Source: Acanthosepion lycidas (taxonomy: Eukaryota; Mollusca; Cephalopoda; Sepiida; Sepiidae). Taken from it: 64,000 nucleotides of DNA. Shown in pieces: positions 33,321 through 43,144 of this stretch. The notes beneath the pieces are model-generated. The model was not told the DNA's origin and did no database searches. It saw nothing but the letters and a program-made list of their open reading frames with translations. The stretch lies in contig OZ010613.1 in assembly GCA_963932145.1 (NCBI GenBank), forward strand, positions 35,763,033 through 35,827,032. Direction: 5' to 3'. Numbering within the stretch: the stretch's first letter is position 1; each line of letters begins with the position of its first letter. Both the position numbers and the translations under genes were made by a program.

Positions 33321-33734
33321 CTTAATCAATGCTCCTTGGTTTATTTTAAGTTTAAAATCATCCTGGAACCTCATTTTATGGCTTCTAGTTATTATTTTTA
33401 ATCCATTCTTTATTTATTTTCCTTGAAACCTCATTAATTCCATGGAGGTTTTTCATTCTTTAACTAATATTTATTGCTTTAAATTGCCACTAAGCTTTCT
33501 TCCGTGAAACTGAAGCAGGGTAATCTAACTGATTTAGAGTTAGAATCCTGGGAAAATTTTATGACAAAGTGGAAAATGTTTGTGACATATTTCATCCTTC
33601 AAGACTTCAGACTAATTTTGTTATGTTGATAGGACTATATATGCACATGGTAGGGGTACGCTGAAAATATTAGAATTTTTTTTTCCAACCAAATTCATTT
33701 CGCTTTTTTCTTTTCATCACTTTTGTAAGTAGGT
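33321..33734. other. AT-rich spacer
   Basis: Nothing recognised. Confidence 0.35.
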
Positions 33735-34090
33735 ATTCCACACTGTGATATTAGATCTGCCAGGAATGCTGAAATGTAAGAGCCATGGTGCGAATTTACT
33801 GTAGATGACCTTGCAACTGAGACACTTTCTAGACATTTACATCATCGTCAATTATTTCTCATTTGATCATGGTAACATTTTTCATGTCAAAGTTGTAGTC
33901 AGTCTCATTATGGCGGGCAACTAATGCACATCTGATGTATTATTTTGTAAAATGTCCCTTTTGTGTTCATATAATCTCTTATTTAGATTCCTTGAGGTTT
34001 CACCTATGTATTTTTTATGACAAATATTGCAGGTGATGGAGTAAACTTCTCCTTCATGTTTTACTTTGTGGGTTTTGTTGTATCCTTAAA
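33735..34090 (-). pseudogene. Penelope-like GIY-YIG endonuclease fragment
   Basis: Minus-strand translation begins HEGEVYSITCNICHKKYIGE and continues TSRNLNKRLYEHKRDIL, which is a GIY-YIG nuclease fold start (VYSI...YIGET...R...H) with the C..C insert typical of Penelope-like elements. After about 45 residues the frame is lost, and the rest to about 33735 is degenerate. Only a C-terminal piece remains. Confidence 0.75.
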
Positions 34091-34899
34091 GAAGTTACAG
34101 ACAAAGGTGATACTCAAGTGAAAAGAACAGCAACATAGGCATTGATGAAAAAAAAAAAAGAGAGGTTTATTGTAAAAGAGAATACACTACTGAAAGACAG
34201 GGAATCGGCTAGCAGGCTAGTAATTCCCAAAGCAAGTCTGCCAGGTATATCCTGTGCACCCTATATATATCTACCGATATAGTCAATCCACATATGCAAT
34301 AGGAAGAGTGGGACATTCCATTACCACAGTTTTGTTAAGTTACAAACCTGAAATACTAGTTTCTTTTTGTTAGAAACATAAAATCTTTTACTTAGAAACC
34401 TATGTAGTGAACCGTGGGTTTACATGTTGTTAAATTAGGAACACGTGTATTTATTCCTGCCAGAAGAAGGTCCACTACAAGAACATGGCAGACTCAGAGA
34501 CTGAATCTGCCATCAAGAAGTGTAAAGAAAACCAACAAGACTGATATATAGATATAAACAAGTATATGTATTAAACAACAAAATTTACAATGGACATAGA
34601 CATTAACATTTGTGTGTGAACGTAAAGAGTTTGTATTTTGGTGAATGTTCATATATATGTGTATTATGTTCATGGTGACTCCCACAAGTAGTGAGACACA
34701 ATCTTCTGCAAGAGCTTACACTGTAGATGTGTTTGCTGAAAATGAAGAAATGAAAAAGAGGACGAGGCAAGAAATCGCTCAGTATTTATAGTGTAGGGAG
34801 AGTGACCCCTAGTGAAGAATTTGGGCAATTAAGGAGGAGTTAACTCCGGCACCTATACCATAATCTTTGTCAGAAACCTGTAATATAGGTACTGCCCAA
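34091..34899. other. Spacer
   Basis: Nothing recognised. A 63-codon minus-strand ORF at 34494-34685 has no motif. Confidence 0.35.
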
Positions 34900-35870
34900 T
34901 AAACATGATAGCTAAGGTTTAAAATGATTTTTTTAAAAATGAAAAATCTTTCTTGAAGCTTTTATTTTAGTTTCAATTTCACACTAAGAGATTATATTTA
35001 ATATTTCCAATAAGCAAAATACTTTGCTGTATTTCAAAATTAATTTAAAATGATTGGAAGGTGTTTTTTTTTTTTTTTTTTTTTTTTAAATTTCCAAAAA
35101 TGTCTGATTAATTCTCTCAGCAAAAGTACATTTTCTTTATTAAAAAAAATTCTTTCTAAAAAACCTATCTCAAACTTTATTTATGGAATATTAGCAGATT
35201 TTAAATTAAATATTACTTTTTTAGTTTAGTTGCAGAAATGCATTTTTTAACATGGTGGTGAATGTTTTTATGAGGTCTGGACAGCTCTATTGACAGCTAG
35301 AAATTTAACTTTTTTTCTATGTGATATCTATAAAAATTAGTTGATGTATAATGTGTGCGCCTTTTTTTTGTAATTTTTTTTTTAACTACCTAGTAATCTT
35401 AAAAATTTTTAAAAATATTCTAAGTAATCTAATATTTTATTGGATTTTAGGTACTTTGGCTTTAAATTTACTTTTTTCTGATAATGTCATCTATGATCGT
35501 ATTTACAAAAATTGTCACGTTTACACACAAAATCAAAATTCTTTTCAAAATATACTGTGGGGGTGGATGAATAAACTTTTTCATTGATGATTAGTAAATA
35601 TTGTTTTTAATAACAATATCACCAGGAAATTAATGCAGAATTTTAACACATTGTAAGCTTTATAAATTAATTAAAATTAAAAAAAAAAAAAAAATGGAAG
35701 AAGCAGTTCTTGTAAAAATTCCTTATTCACTGAAATTTTTTTTAAGAAAATATTATTCATAGAAGCAATATAATGTCTTAGTTTTTTATTGCAATTTTTA
35801 TTTAACAATTCAGAGGAAAATTTAGGTAAATGGGGTTCCTGTTTTGTTTTAGTTTTACAAAAAGAAATTG
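34900..35870 (+). repeat. AT-rich dispersed repeat D4, copy 1
   Basis: Blocks in order: TTTAAAATGATTTTTTTAA, AATCTTTCTTGAAGCTTT, TTAATATTTCCAATAAGCAA, GGAATATTAGCAGATTTTAA, GCAGAAATGCATTTTT, AGTAATCTTAAAAATTTTTA, ATTTTATTGGATTTTAGG, TAATGTCTTAGTTTTTTATT. The same order occurs inverted at 38800-40770 and direct at 42835-43140 plus 44335-45000. No long ORF. Confidence 0.7.
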
Positions 35871-36153
35871 ACGATTTTTAAATGCTCTTTGAAATTCTCC
35901 AAAGACTTCTGATTAGAAGCAACACAAAAAAGAATTTCTTGGTAGGTAGGTGGCGGGTAACATGTAAAAAATATTTTAAATCAAGTTTTTCTAAAAAAAA
36001 AGAAACGTTGCAAAAATAAATTCATCCATTTGTGAATAAGTTCTGAAAGTTTCATTAAAATTCGACAATTGATTTTGTCAAGAATTTCCAAATCAAAGTT
36101 TTGCGGTAAAAAAAACGCAAAAAGACGTTACGGTTCAAGATTCACCCGCTGTT

Positions 36154-36191
<38 letters not shown>

Positions 36192-36539
36192 TTTTTAAAC
36201 CAACATTTTCCAAAGGTTCTTAAAAAAAAAAATAAATAAAAATATTAATTTAATAATCAAAAAATCATTTGGTCTTTCCTAACAAAAATGCTGACGATCG
36301 GATAAGTGAAATTGTTTTTAAGTTTTGGGCCATTTTGGGGGGCATTTTTTTTTTTTTTTTCAGTACGGTCATTTTCATTTTAGCCAAAAGGGTGTAAGGT
36401 TTCATTAGAAACCTTTTTACAAGATCTCTTTTCAAAAACCTAGAATACCAATTTGAAATATATATTAGATTTTTTTAAAAAGGTCTAAAAACTAATTTAC
36501 TATTTTTTTAATACTAGATTTTACGGTGGACATAAATAA
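35871..36539. other. AT-rich spacer with homopolymer runs
   Basis: Long A-run (36156-36189) and T-runs. No terminal inverted repeat or TTAA-plus-CCC end that would mark the 5' end of a piggyBac element was seen. Confidence 0.4.
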
Positions 36540-36786
36540 ATCCTAGCAGCACGCTGTAAGCGCATCATGTCGCCGTAAGAGTTTTCTCCCCTGAAGCCGC
36601 ATGCGCATTGTGTCGTCATGAGAGGCGTGTTTATTTATAAACACTTCGCAAAGTTTATTTCCGGTATTTTAAGCTGAAAACAACCGACTTGCAATTCAGA
36701 ACGAGGCTAAGCTTCCGTTTTCTAACGTCAGTTGTATTATTTTTCACTCGACACGTGGTGTAGAATACATTTAAATTGAACGCGAA

Positions 36787-36817
<31 letters not shown>

Positions 36818-36836
36818 CATCTCTGTACGGACGATA
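36540..36836 (+). promoter_or_regulatory. CpG-rich leader and probable promoter of the piggyBac-type ORF
   Basis: This stretch has many CpGs in an otherwise CpG-poor neighbourhood. It carries an imperfect direct repeat (GCGCATCATGTCGCCGTAAG and GCGCATTGTGTCGTCATGAG), a TATA-like TTATTTATAAAC (about 36632-36644), a CRE-like AACGTCAG (about 36724) and an E-box CACGTG (about 36753). A T-run of about 26 lies 20-50 nt before the start codon. Whether it is a host promoter or the old transposon leader cannot be told from sequence alone. Confidence 0.45.
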
Positions 36837-38549
36837 ATGACCTCACCTGCATTTGATGAAGCTTTTCTTGAAGAAATCTTCTTCGATTCGGACTCTGAAG
36901 ATGATTCTCAGATATTTACCCAGGTAGATATCGATGATGATAGTGAGGAGGATGATTACATCGATGACAGTGATATCGAAAATGGTGATGTACCGAGCCG
37001 ATATTATCATTCATGGCTGACGGATTTTAAGGAAATTACTGGCCCCAAGGAGGTACCTGATGACATTTCGGAGGGGCAGCTCTTTCGTTTCTTCATAAAT
37101 GACGAAATAATAACTTTGTTTGTCACCGAGACAAATCTATATGCTAATCAAATGAAGGAAAGTCGGGGTCCAAATGCTAGCGTTTATTCGTATACCAACA
37201 CATGGAGGGACGTCACTTTCGATGACATGAAGGCATTTGTAGCTATTTTACTTCTAATTGGACTTACGAAACGCTCATCATTTGAATTATACTGGACCAA
37301 TGATGACATCATCGAGATGCCAGGCTTCAGGTACATCATGCCAAGAGACAGATTCCTTAGCATCTTGTCCTTTTTCCATCTTTCGGACAACTCAAAAGCA
37401 AAACCAAGGAGTCACCCCGAGCATGATAGAGCACAAAAAATCCGGCCACTTTTAGAAAAACTTGTACCACTTTGGCAGAAATACTTTTATCCCGCAAAAG
37501 AACTTTCAGTGATTGAAAGTATAATTCCTGCCAAAGGAAGAATAGGCCAACTGGTCTATATGCCAGCAAAACCAAACAAGTGGGGTCTAAAAGCCTGGGG
37601 GCTGACTGACGCGAAAACCGGCTATATCTACAATTGGCACCTGTACCTGGGCGGAGAAACGGACCAGACATCAAGGGCAGTTAATGTTCCGCATCAAGTC
37701 ATTTCCTCCCTCTCAGAGGATGTGCAAAATAAAGGGCATATCATTTACATGGACAATTTTTTCTCATCACCGGCATTATTTCACTACCTAGCCCAACATG
37801 GGACAGGAGCATGCGGCACACTACGTGTAAATCGCCAAGGTGTGCCTCATGAAATAAAAACAGCAAATCCACGAGCAGGTGAGTCCCCCGTCACACACAG
37901 AGATGGATACGTTTTGTATATTTCTTGGTATGACGAAAAGCCAGTGAATCTTTTGACAACTGTACACTCTGCAGAGACCTTCAGAAAAATCGTTAAGCCG
38001 AAACGTCATGAAAATCATACTATGATTGTGTACATACCCTGGGCTATGCAGTCCTTCTCTCAGCACATGGGAGGTATAGGGAGAACAGACAAACAGATGT
38101 CATACATGGTACAGCACAGATGTACCAAGTGGTGGAAGAGAGTTTTCTTTTATCTTCTTGAAGTATGTTTCTGCAATGCTCTGGTCATTTGGAAAGCCAA
38201 ATCAGCTCGCCGGGTCAATACCGCAAAGTTCAGGCTGAGGATTGTGCATTCTCTACTGGAAGGTTACCAATCAGACGTATCTCACAGGAGAGGTAGGAGA
38301 GTAGAGGACCCCCCAGCAAGGCTGGTATTAACAGAACACCACCTTATTATCAACCCCAAGCGCCTTAAATCTGGCAGGCCTTCTCGTCCAGATTGTGCTG
38401 TATGTTCAAACAGAGACAAGAAGCGCCACCAGACTCAGTTTGTGTGCAGAAAGTGTGATGTGGCACTCTGCCCATACCCCTGCTTCCAGAGGTACCACAG
38501 TCTGGTGGATTACAAGATAGACTGTAGCCAAGAACTCCATAAAGAGTGA
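36837..38549 (+). CDS. Intact piggyBac-type transposase-derived protein, altered catalytic site
   Basis: 570-codon uninterrupted ORF. Residues 1-50 are strongly acidic (DSDSEDDSQ, DDDSEEDDYIDDSDIE), as usual at piggyBac N-termini. Next comes the piggyBac core (about 55-470) with KSG-like linker regions, YMPAKPNKWGLKAWGL, TDAKTGYIYNWHLYLG, MDNFFSS and TKWWKRVFF, and then a C-terminal Cys-rich finger from C520 (CAVC, CRKCDVALCPYPCFQRYH). The family uses three aspartates. Here the first sits in SVIESIIPAKGR, with Ile226 where SVDES is usual. The second, Asp306 in MDNFF, is kept. The third falls in MGGIGRTDK, with Gly415 where MGGVD is usual. Both substitutions need two base changes, yet the frame is open. 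No TTAA-flanked inverted repeats were found. This fits a domesticated, non-catalytic gene; a recently dead transposon is the alternative. Confidence 0.93.
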   Translation: MTSPAFDEAFLEEIFFDSDSEDDSQIFTQVDIDDDSEEDDYIDDSDIENGDVPSRYYHSWLTDFKEITGPKEVPDDISEGQLFRFFINDEIITLFVTETNLYANQMKESRGPNASVYSYTNTWRDVTFDDMKAFVAILLLIGLTKRSSFELYWTNDDIIEMPGFRYIMPRDRFLSILSFFHLSDNSKAKPRSHPEHDRAQKIRPLLEKLVPLWQKYFYPAKELSVIESIIPAKGRIGQLVYMPAKPNKWGLKAWGLTDAKTGYIYNWHLYLGGETDQTSRAVNVPHQVISSLSEDVQNKGHIIYMDNFFSSPALFHYLAQHGTGACGTLRVNRQGVPHEIKTANPRAGESPVTHRDGYVLYISWYDEKPVNLLTTVHSAETFRKIVKPKRHENHTMIVYIPWAMQSFSQHMGGIGRTDKQMSYMVQHRCTKWWKRVFFYLLEVCFCNALVIWKAKSARRVNTAKFRLRIVHSLLEGYQSDVSHRRGRRVEDPPARLVLTEHHLIINPKRLKSGRPSRPDCAVCSNRDKKRHQTQFVCRKCDVALCPYPCFQRYHSLVDYKIDCSQELHKE

Positions 38550-38799
38550 TCAAAAAAGTATGTCAGCACACTTGTGTTTTTTCAATGTCAAATCATACAT
38601 GCAAAACAATGCATTATTTATTAGTAATCCATTTCTTTAGTATACAAAAAATCAAGTCTGTAGACACAATGCAAAAAAAAAATAAGAATAATTTTAAAAC
38701 AGTCAGGTGCTTGTGTTTTTTTAATCCTCAAAGAAGAAACGAAATTATTTGTGGGTTATCTGTCGTCACTTTTTAAATTAATTTTTCAAATACAGATGT
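38550..38799. other. 3' flank of the piggyBac-type ORF
   Basis: AT-rich, no inverted terminal repeat seen. ATTAAA-type poly(A) signals occur (for example in GTATTAAACATA at about 38800). Confidence 0.4.
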
Positions 38800-40770
38800 G
38801 TATTAAACATATACTATTCCAAGATTCTGAAAAAAAAAACATTTTAAATACCACGTCTAATTTTATAAAAGATCACCAATACCTAAATTAAAAAAAGAAA
38901 AAATTAGATTGATATCTATAGTAAATTTAGAGCCCAAATTCCCTAAAATTCAGTAAAACATTAGATTGCATTGAATATTTTCTCATATTTTTAAGATTAC
39001 TGAATACTTAAAAGGCAGCTGTGTTATATTCCTCAATTATTTATACATACAGGTAAATGTAGTGGCAAGTGGAACAATTCCAGATTTTTTTTTCTTTATT
39101 GATTCATTTCCTATGGCTTATCAAACTTTTGCAGATTATTTAAAGCCAGAATATATTTTTAGATTATAAGATATACTATCCCAAAGAGTTTTTTAGCATT
39201 CAAAAAGAAAAGAAAATAAAACATTTTAAATACAACATCTAACTTCATAAAAGATCAACAATACATAAATTACAAAGTGGCAATAGATAACCTACAAGTA
39301 CCAAAATAAATGTAAATTATTTAAAGCCACAACATATTTTTAGATTGTAAGATTTTTTTTTTTTTGGTGGGGGATATAATAATGGTTTAGTGATATAAGT
39401 TTTATAATTAACCCATAGCTGGTGGGAGAAGAGATGGATTCTCTAAAATTCAATAAAACATTAGATTGTTGGGAATATTTTTAAGATTACTGAATACTTA
39501 AAAAAGTATTTGCATGTAAGTTAATATAATGGGAATCAAAACTTAGCTGACTGACTAACAATTATAAGTCATTATCCATTACACCACTTGCACATTCAAA
39601 ATTACAGCACCTGGTATTCCCAAGCAGTCACCGACCAGGCTCAACATTGCTCGACTTCAGTGATCATACAGGAACCAGTGTTCCATCATTATATGGCCAT
39701 AATCCCAGAAAATACTAGAAAGTAATCTTATCACTATCTTTTCTCACATATTGTAAAATAAAATATGCAATAAAACTAAGACATTATTTAATTAAAGAAA
39801 CTTTGAATCACTTTTATGAATATATATTAAAGACAATATTGTTTTTAAAAAAATTATGGTAAGAAAGGAATTTTTTTTTTTTTTTTTATTTTTTTTACAA
39901 TTTTAATTAGGATAATTTATAAAGTTTTTAAATCTTTTAAAATTCAGTTTCAGTGGTGAAACTTTTAGGAAAGACTGTTATTAAGTAAAACTATATTTAC
40001 TAATCATATCTTAAAGCTTATTAGAATCTGACAACCCAACTATTTTTAAAAGAATTTTTTTTTGTTTGTGTATAAATTTGATACAGTTGCCCATACTCAA
40101 CAAAATTATCAGAAAATTAGATCGATATCTATAGTAAATTTAGAGCCCAAATTCCCTAAATTCAGTAAAACATTAGATTGCAGAGAATATTTTCTTATAT
40201 TTTTAAGATTACTGAATACTTAAAAGGCAGCTGTGTTATATTCCTCAATTATTTTTTTTACTGTTAAAGCCCCCATAGAACAATATTAGATAAAAGTTTG
40301 TCATTGAGCTGTTGAAAAGCTGTCAACATAAATAAACAGCTGCTACTATATTAAAAAATGCATCTCTGCAATATTTTAAACTTAAAGTAAATAATATTTG
40401 TTTCAAATCAGATTAATTATACTTTAAATCAACTAATATTCCTCATATAAAGTTTAAGAAAAGCATATTTTATTTTTGGAAGATTTTTTTTTTTTTTTTA
40501 ATAAAAAGATTTTCATTTTTACAAGTTTGCTAAAAACAAAAAAATAAATGGCATGAAATTAAAAAAACTCTGGTAATTTCAATGAAAACTCCTACCAATC
40601 AATTTAAATTAGTTTTGAAATACACTATACTAATTTTGCTTATTGGAAATATTAAATTTAATCTATCAGCTTGAAATTAAAACTGAAGTAAAAGATTTTT
40701 CATGAAAAAATTTAAATGTTAGATATCATCATGTTTTTGTTGAGGTACCTACTTTAAATGTTATTTTTAT
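38800..40770 (-). repeat. AT-rich dispersed repeat D4, inverted copies
   Basis: 40770 down to about 39780 follows the block order of 34900-35870 on the minus strand. 38800-39340 repeats internal parts again (CAGTAAAACATTAGATTGCA and TTAAGATTACTGAATACTTA occur at about 38950 and 40155; AAACATTTTAAATACCACG and a relative at about 38840 and 39220). The 39355-39690 part holds a 5S-tRNA SINE. Together with 34900-35870 this makes a long inverted-repeat frame around the piggyBac ORF. Confidence 0.65.
39355..39690 (-). mobile_element. 5S-tRNA composite SINE, copy 3
   Basis: The 5S-like head reads on the plus strand as ACAGCACCTGGTATTCCCAA and ACCGACCAGGCTCAACATTG then CTCGACTTCAGTGATCATAC (about 39604-39672), the reverse of 5S including its 5'-ward GATCACTG/CGAGC part. 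Next come tRNA-like blocks (CATTACACCACTTGCAC) and TTAACCCATAGCTGGTGGGA. About 70 bp at 39437-39505 match D4 (AATTCAATAAAACATTAG), so D4 sequence sits inside the SINE. Confidence 0.68.
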
Positions 40771-41584
40771 TGGCTGCTAATATTTCATTGTTCCATTTGT
40801 TTTAAACAGTATATTTATTTTCATTTTACGACCTGAATGTTCAAGAAAATCTTATTAAAGAAGAACTTATATATAAACTGATTTTCTTTTCATTAAAAAA
40901 AAAAAAAAAAAAAAAATTCTTTAAGAGATTGAACATTTTCACTTCTGTAAAAATAACAGTAGTGAAAATATTTATGGTTACTTTGTCTTCATTTATTTCT
41001 TTTGTACATTTCATGTTCCTAAGATGCACCAATTCTATTGTGTTACATGAATCTAAAGTTATTTATATTCACATCAGGGTGTGGTCGGTCTGCATTATTT
41101 ACACTAACTTCTTACAAGGCATTGATATTTCTGTGGCTCTCATGAAATGTTATTTCAAGCTGTGGTATTGACCAGAAACTCCATCAATAAAACACAATCA
41201 CCATTTACTGACAAATATATTATTGCAGATATGGCAGCAAAACCACTTCTCTCTATAATACAGCAAAATTAGTTTCAAAGATTTTAATGATTTGACTGAT
41301 TGATGCTGGAGAATAGACTGGTTATACGTTTGTCACAAGGAACAGTAACAGAGGCACAAATTATGCAGTTGGTAGCAACACTGAAAACTGAAACAACTAA
41401 CCGGGTTTGATTTCTGATTATATCTTTTTTTTTTGTTAATGCTTTCGAAACTAAATTCTTCATAGGACAGATCGAGAGGAAATAAACCCTATTTCCAACA
41501 CAATTACATACCATATTAAAACACAACCAAAACATTATTTTCTACTCAATAACAGACAATATTTACAAACATGTCAAAAAGATT
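40771..41584. other. AT-rich spacer
   Basis: Nothing recognised. Short ORFs at 40929-41171 and 41284-41535 have no motif. Confidence 0.35.
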
Positions 41585-42650
41585 ACACAATACAACACAT
41601 ACCATTTAAATCAAAGTGTCTGTTGGTTAGAAATTAACATCATGTGAAATATTTGACCAATCAGAGAAAACTAAAACCATATTTTTCTGGAGCCTACTTT
41701 CAGGAAAATTTTCTTATAAAAATTCACAGATTTTGACTTTCAAGAGCAGAGATGCAACAGTCTCCAACCCAAAGAGATGCAACTGGTTCCCCACAGTGCA
41801 TGCTAAAAGAAACATGTTGGCAACTTCAAACAAATCATCTCCAACAACAACAATAGTAACACTACACTAACAATAAAAGTCTTTTCTCAACCGCAGCTTT
41901 ATTTTTCTGTGGACCAACTATTTCAAAGTGTTTTTGCTAAATTATAGTTTTTTCAGTATACCAACTACCCAAAGACTTTAACTCGACTAAAGACTACTTT
42001 TACTCTTTTAAATTCATGTTTGTAAATACAAATGATTTATTTAACAGGCATACACATGTTTATCTTTATTAGTTATTGTCTCCCAACTACAGACAATTTT
42101 GATTGCCAAGAAGATCATGTCATAACATTCCAAATACACAAACTGTTTAAATCACAATGTCTATTGGTTAGAAATTAACACCACCAAATATCTGACCAAT
42201 CACAGAAAACTAAAACTACATTTTTCTCAAGCCTTATTTCAGGAAAGTTTTCTTATAAAAACCCACAGATTTCAACTTTCAAGAGCAGGGATGCGACCAT
42301 CTCCAAACAAAGAAATTTGACTGGCTTCCCACAGTGCATACTGAAAGAAACATGTCAGCAACTTCAAACAAACCATCTCCCAACAACAGCATGGACAGCC
42401 AGTCGGCAACTTTAAACAAATCATCTTTAGCAATACAAGTCTATCTCAATTGCAGCTTTTTTTTTTTCCCATGGACCAACTATTTAAAAGTCTTTTTCTG
42501 AACTAAATTTATTTCTGTGAACCAAGTACCCAAAGATTTTAACTCAACTAATGACTATTTTTTATTCTTAATTTCATGTTTGTAAATAAAAATGATATAT
42601 TTAACAGGCAAGTCATGTTTACTTTATTTTATTGTTTGAACATTCAAATT
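41585..42650 (+). repeat. ~555-bp tandem duplication with promoter-like blocks
   Basis: 41585-42140 and 42141-42650 align in order: TTGGTTAGAAATTAACA, GACCAATCA(G/C)AGAAAACTA, TTTTCTTATAAAAA, TTCAAGAGCAG, CCCACAGTGCAT, AACTTCAAACAAA and CATGTTTGTAAATA, at about 85% by eye. Each unit has CCAAT about 65 bp before TATAAAAA, spacing usual for a Pol II core promoter. No ORF follows. It could be a duplicated LTR-like or promoter fragment. Confidence 0.7.
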
Positions 42651-42834
42651 TTTAATATAAAATCTTAGACAACCAAATTTCGTACAAGTCTACTAACTAT
42701 CACACTTTTCAATAGCCAAAAGAAAGAGTTTAAGTTTTCAATTTTTGTTTTTCATACGAAGACAAGAAAATCTTATACAATTGATCAGTTTGTCTGCATG
42801 CACGATAGTACCCTCTGCAAAAACGTGATACCTA

Positions 42835-43140
42835 ATGTTTAAAATGAATTTTTTAACAATGAAAACTCTTTCTTGAAGCTTTCAAGCTGTGAGATTAAAT
42901 TTAATATTTCCAATAAACAAAATACTGTGCTGTATTTCAAAACTAATTTAAATTTATTGGAATGAATTGTTTTTGAAATTTCTGAAACTTAATTTAGTAC
43001 CATTTTTAGCAGAGTCTTTTAAAAATGTAAATCTCTTTATTAAAAAATCTTCCAAAAATAAAATAAAATTTCTGAAACTTTATTTGAGGAATATTAGCTG
43101 ATGTAAAATATAATTAATCAGATTTGAAACAACTATTATT
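42835..43140 (+). repeat. AT-rich dispersed repeat D4, copy 3 (left part)
   Basis: TTTAAAATGAATTTTTTAA, CTCTTTCTTGAAGCTTTC, TTAATATTTCCAATAAACAA and GAGGAATATTAGCTGATG match 34905-35230. The copy is cut here by a Penelope-like insertion and resumes at 44335. Confidence 0.68.
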
Positions 43141-43144
43141 TTTT

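Noticed and set aside
37184-38066. Minus-strand and alternative-frame ORFs inside the piggyBac gene
   Set aside because: Shadows of the intact 570-codon frame.
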